Below are positions 53,411-64,000 of a DNA stretch of 64,000 nucleotides, in pieces. Origin of the DNA: Silurus meridionalis (Eukaryota; Chordata; Actinopteri; Siluriformes; Siluridae). Every line of letters starts with the position of its first letter. Position 1 is the first letter of the stretch. Both the position numbers and the translations under genes were made by a program. The notes below the pieces were generated by a model that searched no databases, was not told the origin of the DNA, and saw only the letters and a program-made list of their open reading frames with translations. The DNA lies in NCBI RefSeq assembly GCF_014805685.1, contig NC_060901.1, positions 19,215,905-19,279,904 of the forward strand. Direction: 5' to 3'.

Positions 53411-54590
53411 ATGACTATGTTTGAAAAAATTTAAGATTTGACAATTTAAAAAAAGCATGGCGGTGGAAGCATCGCGCTTTCAGGAATCACCTTCGTTATT
53501 CTATTCATCGTATTCGAAGTGTATAATTAGTAAAAATGAAAAGAAAAAAGTGACAGATACATAAACCCAGAGAATCATTCATTAAATGTGACCTCATCAC
53601 TGGTTGGTGAAATTTCATCGCTGTGATTGAACTCTACCTCAGTGCACTGACATTTGAAGACTTTCCCGGTGCCTGACATTTAAACTAATCTGAACCAGTT
53701 CATTTAACAAACCGAATTAAAATCCAACCCTACTAATTACACTAATTACCACCTGCTGAGGTCAATGCAAATAATTCAGACTTTGAGTCGAATGACAAAA
53801 AATGTGTTTGTCTTTCTCAGACACGTGCTTGTTGAACATCCCAGTCCAGATTTATTCCACTGTCATAATGTGCTCCAGTCTTTTGTGAAGGCTTTGCTGC
53901 ATGACTGAGAAGATCACATGCTGACAGGATATATATATATATTCACTAAATATAATATATTACAAAACTATATCATGAACTTAATTAGAATAAAGAGTTT
54001 GAAGCTTTTGAGCGATTACGGCGAATCTGCACTGAACTGGAAAGGACCCGAGACCACGTGGTGAGATCATCATGCTGTGTTAATTGCATTGCTATGTGCT
54101 TGTGTAATCCAACCCTACCAGATCTCATCACTTCAGGATCCGTCATGATACTCCGCTCTATTTTAGGGGGCCGATCTGGTGTGCAGCTGCAATCGGTACA
54201 AGGGTTTGTGAAGGAACTTCTGAATGAAGCCTAAACTTAACACCAGACTACTACAGTTTCATAGACATCCTATTGCTGTTATATAAAACATCATAAGGAC
54301 AAAAGTTTGTGGAATCCTGAGCATAAGATCAGCATTTTGACTTCTACACCTCAATCTTCCAAATCTTTATAAAAAAAAAAGTACCTCATGATAATATATA
54401 TATAATGTCATATATGTAAATATATACACATTTTTTCTGAACACACTTGTCGATAATTATAACTTTATTATATCTCATTATTACTGTTTTTCTCCTCATT
54501 TCTTCTCTTTACTGTTTAATATTGTTTAATGTATAATATTTGCTGTAGCCTGGTGTCCCAATACTTTTAAAAATCCAAAAATTTTATAAC

Positions 54591-54592
<2 letters not shown>

Positions 54593-54658
<66 letters not shown>
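54593..54658. repeat. (CT)n-(AT)n microsatellite
   Basis: CT run with one A interruption, then (AT)n. Confidence 0.95.
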
Positions 54659-54659
<1 letters not shown>

Positions 54660-56127
54660 CACACAGAAATTGGGGGTACGCGTCTGCATTTGTACACATA
54701 TTTCCTTTTGTCGTTTTCTTCCTTCCAGCTCCTGCCATTATGACCGTCATAGCAAAAGTTATGGAGTCATAACAATGCATTTTTTTTAGCTCAAAAACTC
54801 TGCATATAATTTATATGTAAATCTTCGCCTCGTTGTAGATTATTTGTCAGCAAATTATTGGTGTTATTGAGACCGAGGGAATGGTGACGGGGGGCAGAGT
54901 CGCGAAGGAGCCTTGAGAAAAGTTTGACAGCTTTGAGGTAGAAAACGAACATTTCAGCTGAAAATTAAGCAACTTTGCAAAGAGAAGAGAAATAAACTCT
55001 GAAAAAGCGAGTGAAAAACCCGGGGCTTGTTTTGAAGAGAACCAGGTTTGTTTATGTCGCAATGCAGAGGTCAATAGTTTAAGAACCAAAAAATATATAT
55101 ATACTCATATAGACTCATATATATATATATAAAAGCGATTTTTTTGCAAATACGTGGTACTGATTAGACAATAAAACCCAATGAATCGGAACTGATTCAG
55201 TATTTTTTATCATCTGTAGCACATAATACTTTACATTTATGAGTTCACAGAACCATTACATTGATTTAGAATAAACCAAATGATAAAGCCAAATGTTTGT
55301 GGACACCCGGCCATCATAAATAGGGCCACGAATCAGAATCACACATATAGTGCAAGTGTATAGAACATATACACATATATACAATAAATCTACTCTTATA
55401 TACAATTGTACAGAAATACAATATATTCAGCGTCGAACTGAACCGCATGACTTTTCCAGACAGGTATAAAAAAACAGCAGAAGTGATTCTAGTCTACATT
55501 TGGATCTCTATTTATTGCATTATTATCATATCATGTATAAAACCGCACAATTACTGCTGAGACCCCGTGTGTACCGAGTGAACAATTTGCTCTGTCTGAT
55601 TGTCGAACACAACCCGGGTATGTCACTAAACATCAGCGCAGCTCAATTAACCTCTCTGGCTCAGCATGACTCTGCATAAAGCACACTGCCAGGGGAAAGT
55701 CTACAGAAGAATCAAATAAATCCATTATTTATGTGTCTGAAACATCAAAATGTTCTATGAGAACTGAGGAAATACAGATGGAATAATCCATTTTCATTTT
55801 TCAAATATAATAATAATAATAATTCCCATTATCATCGTCATCAACTGTCCGTATCCTAGAGGCAAATGAATGAAATTAAATGTTTTAGCAAGTTGTCCAT
55901 CTTCCAACCTTGAGAATGAGAATGAAGGAGAAAACCTTTATGCATGGATCAGGTCTTTTGGGGCTCAGTATCCTCTTTCACAGGCAAATCCTTTTCGATT
56001 CGCGGCTGAAACGCTTTCGAAACGCATGTTCTTCCTGCTTCGGCTTTCCGATTTCAGGTTACGCCTCGGCCAGCACTTTTTACCCCCAACTTCCTAAATA
56101 TTTACTGACCCTTTAACAGTGGGGGGG

Positions 56128-56350
56128 GATGGATGGATGGATGGAGGGATGGATGGATGGATGGATGGATGGATGGATGGATGGATAGATGGATGGATGG
56201 ATGGATGGATGGATGGATGGATGGATGGATGGATGGTTGGATGGATGGATGGATGGATGGATGGATGGATGGATGGATGGATGGATGGATGGATGGTTGG
56301 ATGGATGGATGGATGGATGGATGGATGGATGGATAGTTGGATGGATCGTT
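56128..56350. repeat. (GGAT)n microsatellite
   Basis: About 220 bp, with rare GTTG, GATA and AGGG variants. The Met-Asp-Gly-Trp and Ser-Ile-His-Pro frames are artefacts. Confidence 0.95.
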
Positions 56351-56414
56351 GGATGGTTGTATAGACAGACAGATAAACAGACTGACTGACTTGTAGAAAG
56401 ATGATGGATGAATA

Positions 56415-56760
56415 GATCCATTCAAAATTATTCGGACACCCGACCTTTCCTGTCACACGTGATTCATACCCCCAAATTGTTGCCACAAGTGTGTAGAACA
56501 CGTTTAAACGCACAAAGCCAATTCCATGAAGATCTGCTTTGCATATGTTGGAGTGGTTCAGAGAATCTTCTTGTTAAGAGCTATTGAACACCGTTGGGAT
56601 AAACCTAAATGCAGGTTTCCTCACCTTCTCCCCCTACATCAGTACCTGACTTTACTAACACCCTTGTATCTGAATAAACACAAATCTAATGGAACATCTT
56701 CCCAGAGGAGAAGAGCTTAATATACCAACAAATGTTTATAGTTTTTGTCCGTATAGTGTA
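56415..56760 (+). mobile_element. Tc1-like family A element, near full length
   Basis: Starts attcaaaattattcggacac, passes ctcaccttctccccctacat and atggaacatcttcccagagg, and ends in a degraded terminus (gtttttgtccgtatagtgta). Confidence 0.65.
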
Positions 56761-57126
56761 CGCTATACTCTGCTGCCCTAGCGATTTCCCACGCTCATAT
56801 TCTGTATAAACAAAAATATTTAACAGCTTCATTGATTAAACTGTTTCCATCCCAATATTCAGTCTAGACTTGTGTATCTCAGCCCGAGAGCAGCGCAGAC
56901 AGAGGCACCGGTGTGTTCTTTAAGAACTGCTGCTTTGCGGCAATGCCACCTCGTGTCCTTGATAACTGATAGCACAGATCGAACAATTTATTAACAGGAC
57001 ATGAGTTAGCCATTAGCACCCCGACCTGCAATCACACAAAAAAAAAATAACAATGGATTCCGCTGAACAAGAGAGAAATCGCTTTTAAATTGAAACTTGA
57101 ACATTTTTAGGACAAGCAGGCAACAC

Positions 57127-57129
<3 letters not shown>

Positions 57130-57200
<71 letters not shown>
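57130..57200. repeat. (AT)n microsatellite
   Basis: Perfect AT run. Confidence 0.95.
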
Positions 57201-57202
<2 letters not shown>

Positions 57203-57418
57203 CAGCAGAAGATCATCATCATATGATGAAATGTAAGCCATCTCAGGATGCTGATCTTGAGACTCTGAGGTTCTGCAGAACATGATCATGGAATTTATAT
57301 TCTCCTGAGGAACTGGTCCAAAAGCATTACTAGTGCTTTTCAGCTTTTATCTTCCATTAAATGCTGCAGCTCATCTAATATTTAGAGAATGCATTAGAAC
57401 CTCAAGCTCATCTCGCCG

Positions 57419-57490
<72 letters not shown>

Positions 57491-57674
57491 TACTGTCTCA
57501 TATTGTCTGTATTGTCTGTATTGTCTTGTATAGTCTGTTTTTGTCTTGTCGTGTCTGTTTTGTCTTGTATAGGTTTTTATTTATGTCTGTACTTTTGAGA
57601 GTAACAAACAGCTGGAACAAAATTCCTTGTGTGTGTCAACACACTTGGTCAATAAACCTGATTCTGATTCTGAT

Positions 57675-57762
<88 letters not shown>

Positions 57763-57763
57763 T
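57419..57763 (+). mobile_element. retroelement 3' tail between two (CTTT)n arrays
   Basis: 57492-57676 ends ttccttgtgtgtgtcaacac, then acttggtcaataaacctgat and repeated tctgattctgattc. This 'aataaacctgattctgattc' end is a familiar fish LINE/SINE tail. (CTTT)n arrays lie on both sides (57419-57491 and 57677-57763). Confidence 0.6.
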
Positions 57764-58218
57764 CCCCTTGTTTTCGCTATTTTATTTTCTAAAGTGACAC
57801 AGCAAATTACTACATATACAACTAGATTGATGCACAGTGCATGTGTGTGTGTGAGTGTGTGTGTGAGAGCGTGAAACTAGTCCAGGCGTATATCAGTATC
57901 TATGATCAGTGTCTCTCACCTCTCGAGGTGTTCTCAGCACTGAGTTGGTCCTTTGCGGTTGGGGGTGATATGTAATCGGAGCGCACTTCTTTGCCCTCTG
58001 TGTTCCTGATACACGCTCCTGACACACAGATTGAACACAGCCGATAGCAGCCGGTCGAACAGCCCAGGCTTTCAAACCCAATTTATAGTAAAGGTCTATA
58101 AAATAATTCGGTACTGTTCTGTCGTTTCATTGGATATTTCATACTGAACTGAGGAGGTGCATGGATGCAGAGAAATGGACAGATGTTACGACATGGAGAA
58201 GCTTCTTTACGACGGGAG

Positions 58219-58419
58219 TTAGCGATATATATATATATATATATATATGACGAGAGAATTATTTTTTTGATTGTTCAGAACTACACCAAGGTCGTGGCCA
58301 GGGCAAGATCCTATAATCTCCGAGATCTCGAACAAGATCACAAGATGTACAGATGGTTCTTGAGGGATATCCAGAAGCTCAGTTTTGCCGGGATTCAATT
58401 TCAGATGTTGTGCTGCCAT
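58219..58419 (-). mobile_element. L2/Rex-like LINE reverse transcriptase fragment, antisense
   Basis: The minus strand reads MAAQHLKLNPGKTELLDIP and HDLGVVLNNQ, matching the 'W....L.LN..KTE.L' and 'NLGV..D..L' blocks downstream of the YADD centre in L2-type LINEs. Short and broken by (AT)n at 58227-58250. Confidence 0.6.
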
Positions 58420-58864
58420 TCATGAGCTGCCAGACGTACTGAGATACGAGCTGAAACGTGAGTGTCTGATGGAGGAAAGGAAGGATTAGGTGAGCGACAT
58501 GAGAGTGGCATCGCAAGGATATGAAATGCCACTAAGGGCAGGTATAAGTGGGATGTAAAACAGGACCACACGCCAGTGACGAGCTGATGTGGATCTCCTG
58601 CATGATGATATTATGGGCTGTCCAGGTCTAAAGGAACCCATGCGTTGCTGGGACACCCATTCCAAGTTTTATGGTTTTGGACAGAAACTTTTTTTTTTTT
58701 CATCTTGAAGACTGTTGAAAATTCAAGAATGGTCCGAAGCAATGATCGTTTGCCTGGAGAGTCTTGTGATTCACCATCTTGAAGGTTTTAAACGATCTTG
58801 GAGGTTCTTCTGGGTAAATTATTCCAGCAGGTTACAGAGTCCATTGAGAGTAACCAGAAGTTCA

Positions 58865-58937
58865 GTATCTAGCCAAATGAACCAGTTTCCAGTTTCCAGT
58901 ATCTAGCCAAATGAACAAATATCTAGCCAAATGATCT
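58865..58937. repeat. short tandem repeat of agtatctagccaaatgaac
   Basis: Three imperfect copies of tatctagccaaatga with a doubled ccagttt joint. Confidence 0.8.
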
Positions 58938-59194
58938 ATAAGGTGTCTAGATGGAGGACTTGCAGCATTGTAGAAGGATGGGATCAAGTGTGCACTTGAC
59001 AACAGAAGAAGCATTAAAATGTGAACGAGCACAAATCTCTACAAGCACACTCCAAAACCTCCTGCTCAGAACACTGAAGGTTATAGGTGTTAATATTGTT
59101 GTTCTAGTCAGATATCCACAGTACATCTGTCCCTGTAGTGTAGCTTTAAATCGCACACCGTTCCCAACTTCAGGAAGTGAAAACTGTAGGCAGG

Positions 59195-59720
59195 TAGAAA
59201 GAATTAGTGTTGGGAAGATCGAATCATTTTAGTGACTCGGTTATTTGAATCACATTCATCAAAATGAACAAATCTTTTTTTGAGTCATTTAGTTCATTTC
59301 GGTCTTTTGATCAGAAATAAGCCAATCCCCAACACATCTACATATTCACTGGTCTGGAAGTGGAGAACAAACCCTTTCCCGGGCTGAGACAAGCTAGCTA
59401 GCTTCGGGGTTGACCGAACTCCTCACGATGTCTAGCTTATCTTCAAAATGTATTTTTAAGTATGTCCAAGACCAAATTAATTTCTCTTCCTCCGCAGGCA
59501 TAAAAAAGTCTAACTTAGATGTATTAATGTGTGCAGAGCTACACACGTGTTCCTGTTTTCTGTACATAACCTACAGAGATTTTGCGATGTTCGCTCATGC
59601 ACGTCCAGTAGTAAATGAACAAATCACTAAGCCACAAAATGAACGAATCTTTCATGAACGGCTCGTCACCAAGCAGATGCCTAACAAACAAAAGTCAAGC
59701 AAACGGAGAAGTCAAAATAG
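59195..59720. repeat. unclassified interspersed repeat with related ends
   Basis: Left: gaatcattttagtgactcgg, tcaaaatgaacaaatctttt, gagtcatttagttcatttcg. Right: aaatgaacgaatctttcatg followed by aacggctcgtcacc. The GAACAAATCTTT/GAACGAATCTTT motif is common in fish non-autonomous DNA elements, so this may be one element with a unique centre. The class is unknown. Confidence 0.35.
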
Positions 59721-60474
59721 TTCCTGTAATTATAAATTAATTATGTAATTATTGTAATGAACGGGCAAGGATCTGTTCCTACTATTTGACTATAGCGAAC
59801 TTGCGTTTTTTTTTTCGTGTCAAAGGAACGTTTCGAGAGCATCATCAAAATAAAAAAAGTGCAAAGTGCCATGCTGCTTTGATGGTCTCCATTTACATCA
59901 TTAACATGTCAAAAATAACCTTGAAAATGGCTGACAGCTAGGTACGTGATGGCAAGAGTCCTAATGTCTAGTCCATTAATTTTGCATCAATATTAACCTT
60001 TTGCAAGGTGATCGTAGCGAGCGGCGGATCTCAAAGTCCTCGTGTCGTCCTTTGGCACAGAGTAGACGCTAATAGAGCGGGCTAAATGAGACCGAAACGT
60101 CTTTGACAGTTTATTCTGACAAAATGACTGTCGGGCAGGAGTGTGGAAACGAGGAATGTTTCGCAAACGTTTTCACCTCGATATATATTTTGTCTCTTGA
60201 TTTGAGTCTCAGTCACAGAGGTCATATTTCACCTGCAGTTTGAACAGAGATTCCACAGAAAAAAACAGGTCGAGAGAAAAGATTGGGATTGAAAATGGAA
60301 AAGAAAACGAGGCCGAGCGAAACGCGAAACGTGAGAGGAACAAAAGTCTAATGATGTATACAGGATACAGGAAGGAATTTAAGGAATTCGGGTGTCATGA
60401 TTAGTATTTCTGGGTACGGGGTTGTTCTGTAGGACGTCTTTGGACGTTAGCAAGAAATTCGCCCTTTAATTAAA

Positions 60475-60612
60475 CTAGGAGAAACCAAACCTGTTCCAGC
60501 ATGACCCAATGAGCACAAATCTCAAAACTAGTGGAACATCTTCCTAGAAGAGAAAGTTGGTAAATAACCAAGATACAATAGAATGTCCACAAACTTTTGG
60601 CACTATAATGTA
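60475..60612 (+). mobile_element. Tc1-like family A 3' half
   Basis: Reads taggagaaaccaaacctgtt, ccagcatgac, gtggaacatcttcctagaag and ends gtccacaaacttttggcact. Confidence 0.7.
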
Positions 60613-61030
60613 TAAATGTGTTTTCTTTAGTATTTTTTATATATTTATATAAAACCTGCAGCACAGGCAGGAGCTCGAACAACAGCATAAATAAAATGTA
60701 ATAAATCATTGTAATAAGACTGTCAACAGATTATTCTTTTTTTTAAGATGTGAAATATTTACAGGATGCAGTTTTATACCTATATGAAAATGCCACTTTT
60801 CTTTCCTGGTAAAATAAACCAGAGTAAATGGACAAGTGGAGTGATTGATATCTGTTTGTTCTTTTTTGGCCTGCGGAAATGCAGAATGTGAGGAAAATAA
60901 ATTTTAGGAAGAGAGGAATGGTGAGGAGCATGTATCTCCTCAGGTCTCCGAGTCACTTCAGCTGCTGTGGATCCTCAAGGCGACAGTATGAACAAGACAC
61001 TCAGTGATCGAAGTGCTTTTGTATCTCTCT

Positions 61031-61161
61031 CTCTCTCTCATTTTCTTTCTTTCTTTCTCTCTTTCTCTCTATCTCTCTATCTCTCCCCTCTCTTTCTATC
61101 TCTCTCTTTTTTTGCTCTCTCTCGCTCTTTCTTTTTTTCTTTTTTTCTCTCCCACCCTCTT

Positions 61162-61227
<66 letters not shown>

Positions 61228-61270
61228 CTCGCTCTCTCTCGCTCTTATATTTTTTCTCTCCCACCCTCTT

Positions 61271-61329
<59 letters not shown>

Positions 61330-61360
61330 ATCTCTCTCTTTTTCTCGCTCTCTCGCTCTT
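61031..61360. repeat. large (CT)n/(CTTT)n pyrimidine array
   Basis: About 330 bp; blocks such as cgctctctctcgctctt and tttctctcccaccctctttc occur twice or more, showing internal duplication. Confidence 0.95.
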
Positions 61361-61496
61361 ATAAGATTGCTTTTTTTCTTTGTCTTTTTTGAAAGACTTC
61401 CTGGGCCTACTTTTAATATGAGTTACATGGTGTTGAAGTATGGAAAAGAAGCCATGTTGGTTCATTAGGCTTATTGACTGGTTGCACAAGTCAGAA

Positions 61497-61580
61497 AAAG
61501 TAGCTCAGTGGGTAAGGCGTTGGTTTACCGGTCAGCAGGTTCCCACAAGGTTGGGGGTTCAAGGTTCTAGTTCATTGGTG
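61497..61580 (+). mobile_element. tRNA-like SINE head
   Basis: Reads aaagtagctcagtgggtaag, gcgttggtttaccggtcagc and ggttgggggttcaaggttct. A good RNA polymerase III box A (TAGCTCAGTGG) and a poor box B. It does not fold as a full tRNA, and the usual 3' stem is absent, so it is called SINE-derived, not a tRNA gene. Confidence 0.5.
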
Positions 61581-61589
61581 AGCAGTGGA

Positions 61590-62579
61590 ACCAAAGAATC
61601 TTCTTCATTGAGCACAGACACTGGACAGTTTTCTACATCTGACAAACAAGACAGTGGAGAATCATCTTCACCTGTTAATTCAAATGTGAAGGTCATGATG
61701 CTGAAGAAGAAAACGAATGGTGGAAGCAGTTCACATTGTAACTGGCTTGAATGAGGAGACAAGCACTTACAAAACACCATCTTTAGCACTGAAGCTTGGG
61801 CACAAACTCAAGAAGATGGCAAACATTATTGAATGTGAGGCGATGATGTCAGGTGATAAGAACAGCCTTAGCGATGTGCAAGCCTTCAAACAAATCTGCG
61901 AAACTAAATGGAGTGAGTGTGTCTCATCCCAGGCCCTCCGAAATTTGAGTGAGGCAAAGTGGAACTCTCTGCAACTTCTTCCCTTTGCTGACGATGTGAT
62001 AAAAGACCACAAGTACTCAGTCACTTTAGATGATCAGACATTATTCGTCAGATTGTTCGAAGCTGTTTAGCAGAACACCCTGAAGCGTTCTCCTCCACTA
62101 CACTGAGAAAGCACATGGCCACTATGTCCAAGGTCCTTAATTTAAAATGGATGACCTTGCTGACATTTTTAGGACACGACATCAGGGTGCATCGGCAATA
62201 CTACAGGCTACCTGAAGGTACATTACAGCTGGCGAATATAAGTAAAGTTCTTCTAGCCATGGAGAGAGGACAACTATCTCAATTCAAAGGAAGGAATCTT
62301 GTGAGATCCAGACTGATCCACAAGGTAAAACAGGCCTGAGTAAATAAAGTGTTTTAAAAATCTTAAATTCCATGTTATGATTAACAGGAACACCACTGTT
62401 GGTTATAGATTATTTGATGGATGTATCAGTTAAAAAAAATATTTTTCCACTCATTTAGCTATAATCATTTTCTCTGTGGTTGCTGTGTTTAATAGAGAGA
62501 GTTCTGATGGACAGTGAAGGATCAGACTCTAAAAACTATAAAGAAAACGATGCTTCACCTCCACCCTCAAATTCTGCAG
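61590..62579 (+). pseudogene. tyrosine-recombinase-like fish repeat protein, broken gene
   Basis: Two linked coding segments. 61717-62040 gives LALKLGHKLKKMANIIECEA through ETKWSECVSSQALRNL and LQLLPFADDVIKDHKY, resembling the N-terminal region of a large set of uncharacterised fish proteins (from memory). From 62043 a different frame gives IRQIVRSCLAEHPEAFSSTT, LRKHMATMSKVLNL, FLGHDIRVHRQYYRLPEGTL and ISKVLLAMERGQLSQFKGRN. LRKHMAT...LGH-x8-Y aligns with the box II and catalytic Tyr region (LRHTFAT...LGH...Y) of tyrosine recombinases, as in Crypton elements. The central part with the first catalytic Arg is deleted at the junction near 62040, and a compensating frameshift pair lies near 62145-62170. 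A donor at 62301 and a further open exon (62498-62579, acceptor tagag, donor gtatgt) suggest an original intron. Non-functional as it stands. Confidence 0.5.
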
Positions 62580-63697
62580 GTATGTTGTCAGCTAATGTAG
62601 GAAATTATAGGAAAGCTAAAGGCGAAATGAAATGTTATGTTATGTTATGAGTCACTTTTATCACAATTAGTGCAGTGCCTAGAGTGCATTGAAAAATCCC
62701 CAGCAGCACTTCAAGGGAGAGGTTGGGAGGCAGTCATATTTTATGTAAAAAATCGCAATGATTCCATAAGGCGAAAAATTTAAAGGTGAAAAGCCTTTAA
62801 TGGATGTTTTTTTTTTCATCTGTTTGTTAAAGGCAACATGTTTAGAAACATTTTAGTTCAAGTTGCTGACAAATAAATGTTAAAGAGAATTAAGATGTCA
62901 CAGATTCTTGTTTTTGTGGAATTGCCCAAATGTCCAAACTTTTTAGGTGGTTGTACATCAAATATCTTCTACTTCTACCTAATATTTATATAGATATATT
63001 ATATAGCAATATATCTTGCAACACGGTTGATCACATGCATGTTCTGTTTTAATTTAAATAGATTCCAGTATGCACAGATCATTATTTATTTTAGACCATG
63101 ATGGTGTAAATGAACATGAACATTTCCTGCTTGTCATATAACATGAGTGTTGTAGATACCAAAATGTGGAACTTTTCAGACTCTCAGAATTGAAGAGAAT
63201 TGAATGTGTTAAACAGGAAGTGAGGTAAGGCTTTTTTACTGTTTACTTTCTTAGAAATTGTATATTCAAATACACGAGATGATGGGAAATAGTGAAAAGC
63301 AAAATAAAAATAAATAAATAAATAAATAAATAAAAACAGTTTAATTCTCCCTTTTAAACAACACTTTAGTTATGGTCTGAACTTAATCTTTATCTTCGTT
63401 AATGTTATACACAGTTATAATTGCATATAAATTGGATAATTTGCAGATAATTTATAATAGTGACACCTAGAGGTGGTTGGTGGTAAGACAAAATAGGGAC
63501 GTTCCCACCAGAATAGAAAAACCGGACAAAAATTGAGCTTTCTAAACTCGTGTAATTCTGAAAATAAAGATGATTTTTGGGAAACAAAAAATCCTAAAGA
63601 GACATCTGATTTAAAATTGTGGCCTTAATGTATTTAGAAATCGGTGTCCCCACGAGTAACCACCCAGTCAGGAGTCCCCACCATGTAGCAAAAACAA

Positions 63698-63760
<63 letters not shown>

Positions 63761-64000
63761 TGTTTAGCATGGCGTCTTCGAGTGCGAGTAATGTGGTAAT
63801 GTGGTGAGGCGTGAGAATATTGCCTCTGACTCCCGAATGAACAGTGCTATTGTGGTTTTTGTGTCTTTATTATCTTAGGTTTAATATTCTTTTCACTAAT
63901 GGTGCACTGAACCATACAGTGATCAGAGGTGCCTACTGGAAAAATTAAACATTTTGTAAAATAAGTCAGTTGATGCTTAAAACAATAAAACCGATCTAAT
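62580..64000. other. no gene seen at window end
   Basis: AT-rich sequence with (AAAT)n at about 63305-63335 and the (TG)n run. No exon, ncRNA or element could be supported. Confidence 0.6.
63700..63762. repeat. (TG)n microsatellite
   Basis: Perfect TG run of about 30 units. Confidence 0.95.

Noticed and set aside
59410..59748. 112-codon plus-strand frame
   Set aside because: Its C-terminal third is a common interspersed repeat and no domain is visible; left as unassigned.
60967..61468. Leu-Ser-rich frames of 141 and 154 codons
   Set aside because: Translation of the (CT)n/(CTTT)n array.
61497..61580. Functional tRNA gene
   Set aside because: Box A is good but box B is poor and no complete cloverleaf with a 3' acceptor strand can be drawn; better explained as a SINE head.

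Overview
This is a stretch of animal nuclear genome, almost certainly from a teleost fish and possibly a catfish (that last step rests on the look of the repeats and is weak). The evidence is two vertebrate genes with ordinary GT-AG introns, very dense microsatellites and minisatellites, many decayed Tc1/mariner elements, tRNA-derived SINE pieces and LINE fragments. There are no bacterial-style operons, CRISPR arrays or phage genes. Nearly all the long open frames here are simple repeats read as protein.

Layout. (1) 1-6309 is probably intronic or 5' sequence of etv6 and is rich in (TG)n/(CT)n repeats; the N-terminal etv6 exons are not visible and probably lie before the window. (2) 6310-11735 holds six etv6 coding exons on the + strand, from the pointed (PNT) domain through the ETS DNA-binding domain to the stop codon, with poly(A) signals at 11889 and 12039. 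(3) 12060-14290 is intergenic, AT-rich and full of (ATT)n. (4) 14290-14580 is a CpG-dense block ending in a good splice donor. I read it as the non-coding first exon and promoter region of tafa2, an inference. (5) 32691-43557 holds four tafa2 coding exons on the + strand encoding a 128-residue secreted TAFA/FAM19A2 protein with the complete ten-cysteine pattern. The roughly 18-kb intron before them carries a (TTAGGG)-like array, 41-bp and 30-bp minisatellites, (GATA)n, and the nested (GGAT)n arrays. (6) From 43558 to the end there is no confirmed gene: a TIR-bounded dead Tc1 element, a SINE, an RTE-like LINE tail, an antisense L2-like LINE piece, large (CTTT)n and (CT)n tracts, and at 61.6-62.6 kb a broken, intron-containing gene of a tyrosine-recombinase-like family.

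The two genes are not functionally linked: etv6 encodes a nuclear transcriptional repressor and tafa2 a secreted neurokine-like protein. They share a strand and are about 2.5 kb apart at the predicted tafa2 first exon. In human both are on chromosome 12, but on different arms.

The main themes for a second look are the mobile-element remains (at least twenty relics of one Tc1-like family in both orientations, a mariner C-terminus, a TIR element with an integrase-like fragment, and the recombinase-like pseudogene) and tandem-array architecture (one short core shared by three GATA/GACA arrays; telomere-like arrays at two places on opposite strands). I found no convincing new biological system. 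The recombinase-like relic is the closest thing to one.
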